From NCBI RefSeq assembly GCF_009176975.1, contig NZ_WEZG01000004.1, forward strand, positions 186,001 to 250,000: 64,000 nucleotides of DNA, read 5' to 3'. The notes under the pieces were generated by a model. The model saw only the letters and a list, made by a program, of their open reading frames with translations, was not told the DNA's origin and made no database searches. Positions 1-8,634 of the stretch are shown in pieces. Positions within the stretch are counted from its first letter, which is position 1; every line of letters begins with the position of its first letter. The DNA comes from Aureimonas psammosilenae (GTDB lineage: Bacteria; Pseudomonadota; Alphaproteobacteria; Rhizobiales; Rhizobiaceae). A program made the position numbers and the translations under genes.

Positions 1-683
1 GTCATCATTGCACCGGTGTCTTCAGCGCTACGGCATCTCCCGCCTTCCTGATGTCGAAGGCGACAAGCCGCGTCGCTCCAAGTTCAAGCACTATCCGATC
101 GGTTACTTCCACATCGATATCGCCGAAGTTCAAACGGCCGAAGGCAAGCTCTACCTTTATGTCGCCATTGATCGCACGAGCAAATTTGCCTTCGTCCAGG
201 TCGTGCGCAAAACCGGACGAACCTCTGCCTCTGCCTTCCTGATCGCCTTGATCGAAGCGGTGCCCTACCGGATCCATACGGTGCTCACCGACAATGGCAT
301 CCAGTTCACGTTCCCGCCCCGCTACGCCGATGGGCCGACCGCCCGGTACATGACGCACATGTTCGACATGCGCTGCCGGGAGAACGGCATCGAACATCGA
401 CTGACGAAAGTGAAGCACCCCTGGACCAATGGCCAAGTCGAGCGGATGAACCGCACGATCAAGGAGGCTACCGTCAAACGCTTTCACTACGACGACCACC
501 AACAGTTCGAAACGCATCTCTCGAACTTCGTCTCAGCCTATAATTTTGCACGCAGGCTGAAGACCCTCAAAGGGCTCACCCCGTACGAGTTCATCTGCAA
601 ACAGTGGACTTCTGAACCGGAACGATTCACGCTCGATCCAATCCATCAAATGCCGGGACTAAACAGCTAGACCGTATCCGACA
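1..683 (+). mobile_element. IS481-family insertion sequence, right part only
   Basis: The left end lies outside the window. The only recognisable content is the transposase gene. The sequence just after its stop contains TCCGACA ending at 683; read from the other strand this gives TGTCGGATACGG, the kind of TGT-starting terminus usual for IS481 elements, so 683 is a candidate right end. This is inference, because the matching left inverted repeat cannot be seen. Confidence 0.5.
2..670 (+). CDS. IS481-family transposase, 5' truncated by window edge
   Basis: DDE-type transposase that cuts and joins the ends of its own IS. The reading frame is open to the left edge, so the true start is outside; about 222 residues of the C-terminal half are present. 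The integrase core (rve) is clear: a catalytic Asp in HIDIAE near residue 38, a second Asp in LTDNG near residue 96, and the catalytic Glu in NGQVERMNRTIKEA about 50 residues later. The C-terminus YNFARRLKTLKGLTPYEFI is the typical IS481 tail. The core shows no frameshift, so the copy could be active if the N-terminal helix-turn-helix is intact upstream. Confidence 0.88.
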   Translation, partial: SSLHRCLQRYGISRLPDVEGDKPRRSKFKHYPIGYFHIDIAEVQTAEGKLYLYVAIDRTSKFAFVQVVRKTGRTSASAFLIALIEAVPYRIHTVLTDNGIQFTFPPRYADGPTARYMTHMFDMRCRENGIEHRLTKVKHPWTNGQVERMNRTIKEATVKRFHYDDHQQFETHLSNFVSAYNFARRLKTLKGLTPYEFICKQWTSEPERFTLDPIHQMPGLNS

Positions 684-822
684 AAAGCGGGACGCTTTGC
701 ATGTCGCCGCCGTCATCGCCGTGGGATTGATCTTGCGCTGAAGGGCCGGAAGGAGCCTGTTCGCTCCGGGGGCCTGCTGCCGAGGTAAGTCAACATTTCA
801 GCGCGGAACCGACCTTATCCGG

Positions 823-1518
823 CTAGTTGGCCGCGCGAGACCTGGCGGGCGCTGTCGCGTCCGATCCCTTTCGCGCCAGATAGACTTCGATGCCGGCGCG
901 GGTCAGGAACGAGGCTATGGCGATCAGAATGGCCACCCAGCGAATGCGCTGCTCGTCCCTCTCGACCTTCGTTTGCCGCGATGCCAGCAACGCCTTCTCG
1001 TTCTCGGTGATGTCGCCGATGGTATGCCGGATGGCGTCCATCGTCGCTTGTTCCATCATAGCGACCTCGCGTCGGCGAGCGGCCTCGAAGCCTTGAGTAT
1101 CGTGCAGCCGGATCGACGCGGCCAGTTCGTGGAGCTTGCCGTCGACCAGCTCGTTCAATCGTCCGACGCGCGCCACCTGTCCGGCATTGTCGGCGATCTG
1201 CGCCGAGAGGGTCATGCGCAGCGTCGAAAGGCGGTCGAGAGCTTTGTCGTAAGGGTCGAGATAGCGCCGGTCGCCGCTGAGGAGATAGCCGCGCTGGCCG
1301 GTTTCCGCGTCGTCGAGCCCGATCAGGACGTCCTTGGTGGTATCGATCGCTTCATAGGTATGAACCACCAGCCCCTGGTGGTCGCTGAGCAGGCGGTGGG
1401 TCCAGGTGGTGGCGATCACGCCCGCCGCGATCACGATTCCGACCGGGATCGAGCGCAAAAGCACGGGCGTCGTCAGATAGTGCTCGCGCACCGCCCGCCA
1501 CGACCAGACGCTCACCAT
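823..1518 (-). CDS. CHASE3-domain membrane protein (stand-alone sensor)
   Basis: 231 residues with two predicted membrane helices, about 18-40 and 190-212, flanking an extracytoplasmic helical domain. The domain carries the CHASE3 hallmark DDAETGQRGYLLSGD (about 68-82) followed by YLDPYDKAL. CHASE3 normally senses extracellular signals at the front of histidine kinases, cyclases or chemoreceptors. Here the protein ends shortly after the second helix, so no output domain is attached. It may act through a partner, or be a truncated receptor whose signalling part was lost. The ATG at 1518 is the only start that gives the first helix. It stands alone on its strand. Confidence 0.8.
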   Translation of the reverse strand: MVSVWSWRAVREHYLTTPVLLRSIPVGIVIAAGVIATTWTHRLLSDHQGLVVHTYEAIDTTKDVLIGLDDAETGQRGYLLSGDRRYLDPYDKALDRLSTLRMTLSAQIADNAGQVARVGRLNELVDGKLHELAASIRLHDTQGFEAARRREVAMMEQATMDAIRHTIGDITENEKALLASRQTKVERDEQRIRWVAILIAIASFLTRAGIEVYLARKGSDATAPARSRAAN

Positions 1519-1645
1519 CTGCGTCCGTTCGCGTCGGGCCCGAGACGGCCACCCGGAATGCCATGACGGGGCCAGGAGCGAGCCGAATGATCATCGCGCC
1601 AGAGCGCTGCGCTCGGACCGCGTCGCGGACGCTCCCGCGCGCCCC

Positions 1646-2107
1646 TCACCGGCACCTCGACCGTATCGGCGTCGCTCGATCCATCCGCATCGGTCGCCGT
1701 GACACCGAGCCTATGGAGACCGTCAGATGCCCGGCTTCGACATCTTGGTCGCCGGGCAGGTTGAAGAGGAGCGGCCGGACGCGCGCGGCGACGTCGGTGA
1801 CCTTGCAGACCTGCTCGGGTGTCGCCTGATTGGCGTTATGAGCTTCGTCGCCGAGCGTTTCGAACATCCGCAAACCTGCCCGGCCGTCGCCTTCGCACGC
1901 ATGGGAATCGCCGAACTGCAGCCATCGAAGCATGACGCGAGCTTTCCGAAGAAGGGAAACGGACAAGAGCCCACCTAGCTCTCCGTTCGAGATTTCCAAC
2001 GCTTCCCAGGGTCGACCGAACACATGTCCGACAGCCCTGTCGGCCGGTGCGCTCGCGCCCGTGAAGCGACAGGTCTCGTCACGGGCATGATGAATTTCGC
2101 TATCCAT
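1646..2107 (-). CDS. Hypothetical protein (doubtful)
   Basis: A 153-residue reading frame starting at ATG 2107 in a stretch with no other candidate. The middle part, about 25-110, has an amphipathic pattern (WEALEISNGELGGLLSVS, then LLRKARVMLRWLQ) and ordinary composition, whereas the last 30 residues are arginine-rich and look non-coding. No family was recognised and no good ribosome binding site is seen. It may be a fast-evolving small gene, or chance coding in high-GC DNA. The remaining bases between 1519 and 2294 show nothing further. Confidence 0.3.
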   Translation of the reverse strand: MDSEIHHARDETCRFTGASAPADRAVGHVFGRPWEALEISNGELGGLLSVSLLRKARVMLRWLQFGDSHACEGDGRAGLRMFETLGDEAHNANQATPEQVCKVTDVAARVRPLLFNLPGDQDVEAGHLTVSIGSVSRRPMRMDRATPIRSRCR

Positions 2108-2294
2108 CGCCGTTTTCCGCATGGGGGCGGGGAATAAAGCGCCTGGGGGTCCGGTTTCTTTCGCGAAGGCACTGCCATTCGGGGAGGGGGCGCATGCGGC
2201 ATCACTCGAAGGTTTCCAAGGACGGCGCAACGCTCGCGACCCGGTGGGCGGCGTGACGTCGCGCGCGTCTGCCTGAAGCTCGCGTGCGCCGGCG

Positions 2295-2933
2295 ATGCCT
2301 CCGCTCGAACTCCTCCTGCCGTTCGCGCTCGGCCTGATGGCCCTGCAACTGACGCCCGGTCCGGACATGCTGCTGATCCTCGACCGGGGCATCTCGCATG
2401 GCGGCCGGATCGCCTTCTCCACGATCGCGGGCATCGTGGTGATCGCCGGCGCGATCCAGCTCGGCCTGCTCGTTCTCGGGCTCGGTACCCTCCTTCGCGA
2501 GCGGCCCGAGGCCATGTTGATCCTTCGCGCGGTGGGCGCCGCCTATCTCTGCTATCTCGGCTTCCGGATGATGACCACGAGGCTGTCGGTCCTCGATCCG
2601 GGAAAGGGGCGGCCGGTCGGCCTCCTCGCAGCGCTTTGGGAAGGCGCGTTCAGCAGCCTCACCAATCCGAAGTCGTTTCTTTTCCTGTTCGTCGTCCTGC
2701 CGCAATTCGTCGATCCCCATGCGGGACCGATCTGGCTGCAGATGCTGGCGCTCGGCCTCCTGCACAAGCTGGCCGGTCTCGTGACCCTCGGCTCCGTCGC
2801 CCTCGCGGCCGAGCGCATCGGCCGGCTGGTCCGCCGATGTCCCCGCGTGCTCGTCGTCCAGCGCGGCCTTTGCGGCGGGCTGATGGTGGCGATCAGCGCC
2901 GTTCTGGCGACGCGCATTCCGTTTCCGTCGTGA
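2295..2933 (+). CDS. LysE/RhtB-family amino-acid exporter
   Basis: 212-residue integral membrane protein of the LysE translocator superfamily, which exports amino acids such as lysine, homoserine or threonine. The N-terminal family signature is visible: LQLTPGPDMLLIL (about 18-30) in the first helix, then helices at about 40-62 and 70-90, and the conserved middle segment ALWEGAFSSLTNPKSFLFLFVVLPQFV (about 113-139; NPK is diagnostic). Two more helices follow. Length is normal. The substrate cannot be told from the sequence. No operon partner is apparent, and the ECF sigma gene begins 219 bases downstream. Confidence 0.9.
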   Translation: MPPLELLLPFALGLMALQLTPGPDMLLILDRGISHGGRIAFSTIAGIVVIAGAIQLGLLVLGLGTLLRERPEAMLILRAVGAAYLCYLGFRMMTTRLSVLDPGKGRPVGLLAALWEGAFSSLTNPKSFLFLFVVLPQFVDPHAGPIWLQMLALGLLHKLAGLVTLGSVALAAERIGRLVRRCPRVLVVQRGLCGGLMVAISAVLATRIPFPS

Positions 2934-3152
2934 AGGGGGGAACCGTTCGACAACGATGCATCTGGCCAATCCCGGCCGGACGTTGCATGCTCGGCGGCAT
3001 CCGCAACTTGTTCCCCATCGACGAACGCTTTCGCTGAACGGAAACATCGCCATGCCGATACGGATGGTCCGGACCCTCGGCCGGTTTCCCCGCGAACGGT
3101 CGTTCGACCGCGCTATCGGCCGCCGCAAACGGCGCGACGCGGCTTTTCCATC

Positions 3153-3701
3153 TTGAGCGCCGATTCCAAGGCCAAGTTCGATCGTCTCATCCTGCCGCGT
3201 CTCGACGACGGCTTCCGCCTCGCCCGCTGGCTGACGGGCAACCCGACGGATGCCGAAGACGTGATGCAGGAGGCCTGCCTCAGGGCGTTTCTCGGTCTGG
3301 AGCGGCTGGTCGAGAACAATGTCCGCGCTTGGTTCCTGACGATCGTGCGCAACGCCTGTTATTCGTGGCTGGAAAAGCATCGGCCGGGAATATTTCTGTC
3401 CAGCGAGCAATTACAATGGAAGGATCAACGCATCCTGGAGACTGGCAGCCATGAATCCGCGGCCCTCCCCAGCGCGGAAGACATGCTGATCGCGAAGGAC
3501 GAAGCCCTCCGGCTTTCGCGCGCCGTCGAGGGGCTTCCGATCGCCATGAAGGAGGTTCTGGTTCTCAGGGAATATCACGACCTCACCTATCGGGAGATCG
3601 CCGAGATCAGCGGCGTGCCGATCGGCACGGTCATGTCGCGGCTGGCGCGGGCGCGCCAGCATCTTCTCCTCCGGCTGGAGCGAGATGCCGATGAATCCTG
3701 A
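3153..3701 (+). CDS. ECF-type RNA polymerase sigma factor
   Basis: 182 residues with the two-domain layout of extracytoplasmic-function sigma factors. Region 2 spans about 10-80 and includes ARWLTGNPTDAEDVMQEACLRAF and VRAWFLTIVRNACYSWLE. Region 4 spans about 125-175 and includes MKEVLVLREYHDLTYREIAEISG and GTVMSRLARARQHLL, a helix-turn-helix that reads the -35 element. The apparent start is TTG with no clear ribosome binding site, so the N-terminus may differ by some residues. The next gene, an anti-sigma factor, overlaps its 3' end by 17 bases, the usual translationally coupled pair. Confidence 0.9.
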   Translation: MSADSKAKFDRLILPRLDDGFRLARWLTGNPTDAEDVMQEACLRAFLGLERLVENNVRAWFLTIVRNACYSWLEKHRPGIFLSSEQLQWKDQRILETGSHESAALPSAEDMLIAKDEALRLSRAVEGLPIAMKEVLVLREYHDLTYREIAEISGVPIGTVMSRLARARQHLLLRLERDADES

Positions 3702-4467
3702 CGACAAGACCCATCTGATGCTCGCCGCTTATCTCGATGGCGAGCTGTCCCCCGCCGAAGCGATCGACATGGAGCTGAGGCTCGACGGCGATCCGGTTCT
3801 GCGGCGCCTTCGCGACGATCTGGCGGGGTTGTCGCGGGCGGTCCGTCCGCTTCTCGCCGAGCCGCCCGTTCCGGAAGGTCTCAGTGCCCGGATCGCGCAG
3901 CGTCTCGACGAGGTCGCCGTCGTGCCGACGCGGCGCGAACCGAAACCCTGGCGGGCGATGGCAGCGATGCTGCTGATCGGACTTCTGGCCGGAGGCGCGC
4001 TCGGCTACGGCCTTTCGCTCGCAGGGCAGGCATCCCGAAGCCAGGACCGGGTGCTCGATGCCTTGTATGCCGGGCACCTTCGCGCGCTTGCCGCGCCGCA
4101 ACCCTTCGACATCGCGTCCTCCGACAGGCATGTCGTGAAGCCGTGGTTCAACGGGCGCACGAGCATCGCGCCCGACGCGCCGGATCTTGGCCCCGACGGC
4201 TTTGCGCTGGCCGGGGGGCGGATCGACATCGTCGATGGCGAGAAGGTGCCGACGCTCGTCTACCGGCGGCGCGAGCACGTCATCAGCGTCACCGTCGTTC
4301 CGCGCAAGGAAGCGCCGGATGTTGCGGCGCTCGCCCGGCGCGAAGGCTCCAATGTCGAGCGCTGGGACGCTGGCGATCTCACTTATTTCGCCGTGTCCGA
4401 CCTGAACCGTGCCGAACTCCGCCAATTCGCGACGATCTTCGCGTCGCGCACGGCACCGCGACCCTGA
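3685..4467 (+). CDS. Transmembrane anti-sigma factor
   Basis: 260 residues. The cytoplasmic N-terminal part (about 1-90) begins LMLAAYLDGELSPAEA, the start typical of anti-sigma domains. One membrane helix follows at about 95-115 (MAAMLLIGLLAGGALGYGLSLAG), then a soluble domain of about 140 residues. It should hold the co-encoded ECF sigma factor inactive until a periplasmic signal arrives. The classic zinc-binding HxxxCxxC of ZAS domains is absent, so this is a non-ZAS anti-sigma. ATG 3685 and ATG 3691 are both possible; GGAG at 3677-3680 fits either. Confidence 0.85.
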   Translation: MPMNPDDKTHLMLAAYLDGELSPAEAIDMELRLDGDPVLRRLRDDLAGLSRAVRPLLAEPPVPEGLSARIAQRLDEVAVVPTRREPKPWRAMAAMLLIGLLAGGALGYGLSLAGQASRSQDRVLDALYAGHLRALAAPQPFDIASSDRHVVKPWFNGRTSIAPDAPDLGPDGFALAGGRIDIVDGEKVPTLVYRRREHVISVTVVPRKEAPDVAALARREGSNVERWDAGDLTYFAVSDLNRAELRQFATIFASRTAPRP

Positions 4468-4473
4468 CGCCGC

Positions 4474-4665
4474 TCAGGCATCGGCGGGCGCGGCCGGCTG
4501 CGCGCCCTTCGCGACCGAGCGAAGCGACTGCGGTTCGACCAGCATGGTCAGATCGAGCGCGGGCAGGGTGTCGCCGGCCTCCATTGCGTCGGCAAGCACC
4601 ATCAGCAACAGGAAAACGTCCTCCCGTTGCAGACCGTTTCGGCAGCGTATCTTGCGCAATTCCAT
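4474..4665 (-). CDS. Small hypothetical protein
   Basis: 63 residues from ATG 4665, which is preceded on this strand by GGAAGGGAGG, a strong ribosome binding site. The protein starts MELRKIRCRNGLQRED and contains a hydrophobic helix, VFLLLMVLADAMEAG (about 18-32). The frame stays open upstream to 4941, but that part is arginine-rich and unconvincing. It converges on the anti-sigma gene with a gap of 6 bases. The family is not recognised. Confidence 0.45.
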   Translation of the reverse strand: MELRKIRCRNGLQREDVFLLLMVLADAMEAGDTLPALDLTMLVEPQSLRSVAKGAQPAAPADA

Positions 4666-4906
4666 CCTCCCTTCCGCGCGGTCCGTTCGCATGCGGGAGA
4701 TGCGTTCGGTCCTGAGCTCGGGTCCCTCCCTTCGAAACAGGCGGCGAGCTGGATTTATTCCGTCGGCACTCTCATCCGAGCTGAGCTTCCGAGCTACAAG
4801 CCGTGCTCGCCTCGTCTTGCGAAGGGCCGGACCGGATCGGCGGAGGACGACACCACGAGGAGCGGTCTTCGCCACTGAGCGGCGTTCGCCAGCGAGTTGT
4901 CCGCTC

Positions 4907-5335
4907 TCAGCTCTTCCGCAGCCGTGCCATGGCAAGGACATCCGCGTCGCGACCGTTGCGAAAGGCGTAGCCGCGCAGCGTGCCTTCGGTCTCGAAACCG
5001 GCTTTGTCGTAGAGCCGGATCGCCGGCGCGTTATCGGCGAACACCGTCAGTTCGATGCGGCGAATGTCCAGCCAGTCGTCGGCTGCCTCGACCAGGGCGC
5101 GAAGTAACGCCGTGCCGATCCCGCGCCCGGCATGGTCGTCGGCGACCGTCATGCCGAGGCTGGCGACATGGCGGCGTCGGCCGCCGAGCCGCTCCAGCCC
5201 CCCATTCCCGACGACGAGATCGCCCAGCACCGCGACGACGTGCAGACGGTCGGCGTTTCCGCTTTCGAGCCAGCGCCTCGTGTCCTCGACGCGGCCGAAG
5301 GGCGGACGCAGCGTTCCGGCCCGCACAAGCGGCAT
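4907..5335 (-). CDS. GNAT-family N-acetyltransferase, N-terminus interrupted
   Basis: Acetyl-CoA-dependent N-acyltransferase. The acetyl-CoA loop (motif A) is GMTVADDHAGRGIGTALL at about 61-78, followed by the C-terminal strand-helix RRIELTVFADNAPAIRLYDKAGFETEG. From ATG 5335 the protein is 142 residues, about 20-35 short of its family. The missing N-terminus is encoded directly upstream in the same frame (FLRASRPDDAERLTAIANM), but a TAG at 5393-5395 separates it from an upstream ATG at 5434 preceded by AAGGA. Either translation starts internally (perhaps at CTG just after the TAG), or the gene carries a nonsense mutation. The acceptor substrate is unknown. Confidence 0.75.
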   Translation of the reverse strand: MPLVRAGTLRPPFGRVEDTRRWLESGNADRLHVVAVLGDLVVGNGGLERLGGRRRHVASLGMTVADDHAGRGIGTALLRALVEAADDWLDIRRIELTVFADNAPAIRLYDKAGFETEGTLRGYAFRNGRDADVLAMARLRKS

Positions 5336-5435
5336 GTTGGCGATGGCGGTCAGCCGCTCGGCATCGTCCGGGCGGGAGGCGCGCAGAAACGGCTAGAGCC
5401 GGCTCTGGTTCTGCGAAGGTTCGGGCTGGGGCATC

Positions 5436-5820
5436 GTGGATTCGTCCTTCATCCTTGGCTGAGCCGGACGGGACAGAGGCATGATGGCCATGCCTGCAGA
5501 CCCGTCACCGTGGCGGCGGGTCTTACGGAACTGATCGCTTCGGCCTAGTGCCGCACGTGTCCCGCACACCCGGCAAGCCGAGTGGGCATGATTGCGTGCG
5601 TGAGGCGATGCTCGATCATGGAGTGATCATCATCGGTTCGCCCAGCAGCGTCAAGGGTTGATCCATGCGAGGCAGGGTGACCGCCTTCGACGCGGAAGGC
5701 CATCCACCTCGATCGACGAGGCTCCTTTCGCGCCCCATCGCCGCGATCGGGAAAGCGCGCTTGCGTCGCGCCGATCTTTGCCGAAACTATCGGCCAGTGC
5801 ATTCGGGAGGAACGAGGACG
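5436..5820. other. Intergenic stretch without a gene
   Basis: Between the GNAT gene and the serine hydrolase. Frames entering from the hydrolase side lack coding character upstream of its signal peptide. The only recognisable element is GGGAGGAACGAGG just before 5821, which serves as the hydrolase ribosome binding site. Confidence 0.5.
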
Positions 5821-7080
5821 ATGCCGATCTTGACGCAAGTAGTTCGAGGCATCCGCGCGCGCATGGGCATGCCGGCCGCATGGCTTTCCGTCGGCGCGGT
5901 TCTGGGCGCGGTCGGACCGGCCTTGGCGCAGGACGCAGCCCGCCCGGAAAGCGGCGGGCGCATCGGCACGGTGGAGGAAATCTACAACGGAAAGCTTCTG
6001 CCGGACGACGCGGTGGCGACCTTCCGCAACATCGACCGCCTGTTTCCCACCCGCCGGATCGAGGCCGGCGGCGCGGTTCGCGAGCTGCCGCGCGCCGAGC
6101 GGCAACTGGGCGAGGTCTCGTTCGGCGTCGGCGAGAAGTTCTACGACCTTTACGACGTGATGGCGCTCGACAGCTTCACCGCGCTTCTGGTTCTGAAAAA
6201 CGGCAAGATCGCCTTCGAAACCTACCAGCGCGGCAACACGCCCGATACGCGCTGGATGTCGATGTCGGTCGCCAAGTCCATCACCTCGACGCTCGCGGGT
6301 ATCGCCATTCGGGAAGGCCGGATCGCCGGGCTCGACGCTTCCGTCACCGAGCATGTGCCGGCCTTGAAGGGCAGCGCCTATGAGGGCGTCACCCTGCGCG
6401 ACGTCCTGATGATGTCGTCGGGCGTGAAATGGAACGAGACCTATACCGACCCGGCCTCCGACCGCCGCGCGCTCCTGAAGGCGCAGATCGCGCAAAAGCC
6501 CGGATCGGCGATGAAGCTGATGGCGAGCCTGCCGCGCGCCGCCGAGCCCGGCACCGTCAACAACTACAGCACAGGCGAAACGCAGGTCCTCGGCGAAATC
6601 GTGCGCGGCGCGGTCGGCAAGCCGCTCGCCGAGTATCTGTCGGAAAAGATCTGGAAGCCCTACGGCATGGAAAGCGACGCCACCTGGTGGCTGGACTCCC
6701 CGGACGGCAGCGAGATCGGCGGCAGCGGCATCAGCGCGACGCTGCGCGACTACGGCCGGTTCGGCCTGTTCTTTCTGAACGAGGGGCGGATCGGCGAGGC
6801 GTCCATCCTGCCGGAGGGATGGCGCGACGAGGCCTCCCGGCCGACGCGGTTGAAGGACGGCAAGCCGCTCGACTACGGCTATATGTGGTGGACCGGATGG
6901 ACGGAAGCGTCGATCGCCGACAAGGCCTTCGCTGCGGTCGGCATCCAGGGACAGAACATCTACATCAACCCGACGCGCAACGTCGTGATCGTCACCTTCG
7001 GCGCGCAGCCCAAGCCCACCGACAAGGAGCCCGTCGATCCCCTGGCCTTCTTCGACGCCGTGGCCAAAGCGCTGGATTGA
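5821..7080 (+). CDS. Exported serine hydrolase (class C beta-lactamase-like fold)
   Basis: 419 residues. The start at ATG 5821 has GGGAGGAACGAGG upstream and yields a clean signal peptide, with cleavage after PALA near residue 36, so the enzyme is periplasmic. The beta-lactamase/DD-peptidase fold shows the catalytic SxxK as SVAK at 149-152, and the second motif as NYSTG around 248-252, where Y249 replaces the usual Y-x-N tyrosine. This YST/YSS variant is common in 6-aminohexanoate-dimer hydrolase and esterase relatives, so amidase or esterase activity is likelier than true beta-lactamase activity. Similar C-terminal sequence continues to GIQGQNIYINP. Single gene; a hairpin lies 24 bases downstream. 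Confidence 0.85.
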   Translation: MPILTQVVRGIRARMGMPAAWLSVGAVLGAVGPALAQDAARPESGGRIGTVEEIYNGKLLPDDAVATFRNIDRLFPTRRIEAGGAVRELPRAERQLGEVSFGVGEKFYDLYDVMALDSFTALLVLKNGKIAFETYQRGNTPDTRWMSMSVAKSITSTLAGIAIREGRIAGLDASVTEHVPALKGSAYEGVTLRDVLMMSSGVKWNETYTDPASDRRALLKAQIAQKPGSAMKLMASLPRAAEPGTVNNYSTGETQVLGEIVRGAVGKPLAEYLSEKIWKPYGMESDATWWLDSPDGSEIGGSGISATLRDYGRFGLFFLNEGRIGEASILPEGWRDEASRPTRLKDGKPLDYGYMWWTGWTEASIADKAFAAVGIQGQNIYINPTRNVVIVTFGAQPKPTDKEPVDPLAFFDAVAKALD

Positions 7081-7103
7081 GAATGCCGGCGACATCGAGC
7101 GAA

Positions 7104-7132
7104 GTTCAGGCGCGGACAGGTCCCGCCTGAAC
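7104..7132. terminator. Terminator-like hairpin after the serine hydrolase
   Basis: GTTCAGGCG (7104-7112) pairs perfectly with CGCCTGAAC (7124-7132) across an 11-base loop, 24 bases past the hydrolase stop. No T-run follows, so the hairpin may act with Rho or only protect the mRNA end. The rest of the gap up to 7487 shows no gene. Confidence 0.5.
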
Positions 7133-7487
7133 GAAGCTCGCTCGAGAGGCCGCGCCGCCGCGGCGATTTTTCCCGTGCCGAGACATCTCGCCCGTCAGGT
7201 CGGTGCGTTTTGCGCCGCTTCGTTCCCGGATTTTCGAAGGCGTGGTGCGGCGCGCCGGATCGATGATCGGCGTGATGAAGAACGCGGGCAACTGGCCGAC
7301 GCGCCGAGATCCGTCGCGAGGGCGCGTGGCAGCGCCCTTTCGCTCGCGTGACCGCAATCTTTCGCTCCACCCTTTGGCAGGCGGCGTTCGCGCTCCAGAA
7401 TCACGGAACATCGGACTCGACAGCGAGCGATCGGTCCCGAACCTGCCCTCCGCTGCGAACTCGCGCGTCACCGACCGAAAGCTTGGA

Positions 7488-8603
7488 ATGTTCCACCTGA
7501 ACTTCTCGATACCCTGCCTCTACGTGCTGGCGCGCTTCCTTCTGCCGCTGCCGTGGCGGCGGCGATCGAAGATCGCGGTCGGTGCCCTGCTCCTTTTCGG
7601 ATCGCAGTATCACCTTTGGAGCCGCCTTTCGTCGGGCTCGGTCTTTTCGCCCGAGTTCCCGCAAGCCGTGGTGGTGGCCTTCAACTGGGCCTTCGGCGCG
7701 ATCCTGTTCCTGGCGATCATCCAGATCGCGCTCGATCTCGTCGGCCTCGCCAGGCTCGCCTTCCGCCGGCGGACGCCGATCGTTTCGACGCGCGCCCGCT
7801 ATGGGGCAGCGGTCACCGCGATGGTTCTGGCCGCCGTCGCCGTCGATCAGGCGACGCGGGTTCCCGAACCCAAGGACATCGAGGTCGCGATCCGCGGCCT
7901 GCCGTCTGAGTTCGACGGGTATCGCCTTTTGCAGATCACCGACCTGCACCTCAGCCGCCTTTTCCAGGGGAATTGGGCGCGCGCCGTCGTGGAGCGCGCC
8001 AACGCGCTCGACGCCGATCTGATGGTGGTGACGGGCGACCTGATCGACGGTTCGGTGGAAGCGCGACAGGCCGATGTCGAGCCGCTCCGCGCGCTTCGTG
8101 CGCGGGACGGCGTTTGGATGATCCCCGGCAACCACGAATACTATTTCGGCTTCGAGGCGTGGATGCGTCGGTTCGGCGAACTCGGTCTTCGCGACCTCAC
8201 CAACCGCCACACGGTGCTGCGCCGCGGCGATGCCGGGATCGTCCTTGCGGGCCTCGCCGATCTGAGGGCTCCGGCGAACGGCCAGGAGGGCCCGGATCTC
8301 GACGCGGCGCTGGCAGGCGCCCCGACGAACGCGCCCGTGATCCTTCTGGAGCATCAACCGCGCAATGCCCCCGAGCGCGCCGGGCGCGCGGCCCTGCAAC
8401 TGTCCGGCCACACGCATGGCGGCATGATCCTCGGCCTCGATCGCCTGTTCGCCCTCGCCAACAACGGCTTCGTGTCCGGCGCCTACCGGGTCGGCGAGAT
8501 GACGCTTTACGTCAGCAACGGCACGGGTCTCTGGCCGGGTTTCGCCCTGCGCCTCGGCAAGCCGCCCGAACTGACCCGCATCACCCTGCGCCCCGCTGCC
8601 TGA
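7488..8603 (+). CDS. Membrane-anchored metallophosphoesterase
   Basis: 371 residues from ATG 7488. Three hydrophobic segments (about 8-20, 58-85 and 104-120) are followed by a calcineurin-like phosphoesterase domain with all metal ligands: DLH at 152-154, GD at 183-184, GNHE at 214-217, a His near 289 and GHTHGG at 307-312. This matches the YaeI/YkuE-type phosphoesterases, dinuclear metal enzymes that act on phospholipid-type substrates such as UDP-diacylglucosamine; the substrate here is unknown. The frame is open further upstream to 7203, but that part has no membrane or family character. The next gene starts about 30 bases downstream, perhaps in one transcript. Confidence 0.85.
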   Translation: MFHLNFSIPCLYVLARFLLPLPWRRRSKIAVGALLLFGSQYHLWSRLSSGSVFSPEFPQAVVVAFNWAFGAILFLAIIQIALDLVGLARLAFRRRTPIVSTRARYGAAVTAMVLAAVAVDQATRVPEPKDIEVAIRGLPSEFDGYRLLQITDLHLSRLFQGNWARAVVERANALDADLMVVTGDLIDGSVEARQADVEPLRALRARDGVWMIPGNHEYYFGFEAWMRRFGELGLRDLTNRHTVLRRGDAGIVLAGLADLRAPANGQEGPDLDAALAGAPTNAPVILLEHQPRNAPERAGRAALQLSGHTHGGMILGLDRLFALANNGFVSGAYRVGEMTLYVSNGTGLWPGFALRLGKPPELTRITLRPAA

Positions 8604-8634
8604 AAGCTTGGCGCAGACCAGAACCGTTGGCGGG

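Noticed and set aside
2202-3410. A 402-codon minus-strand open frame across the LysE and sigma-factor genes
   Set aside because: The translation is Arg/Glu/Gln/His-rich without hydrophobic pattern, while the opposite strand encodes clear LysE and sigma-factor families. It is a high-GC antisense shadow.
5665-5820. A longer N-terminus for the serine hydrolase starting at 5665
   Set aside because: The extra 52 residues have no membrane or domain character and would bury the signal peptide; ATG 5821 has a ribosome binding site and places the signal at the N-terminus.
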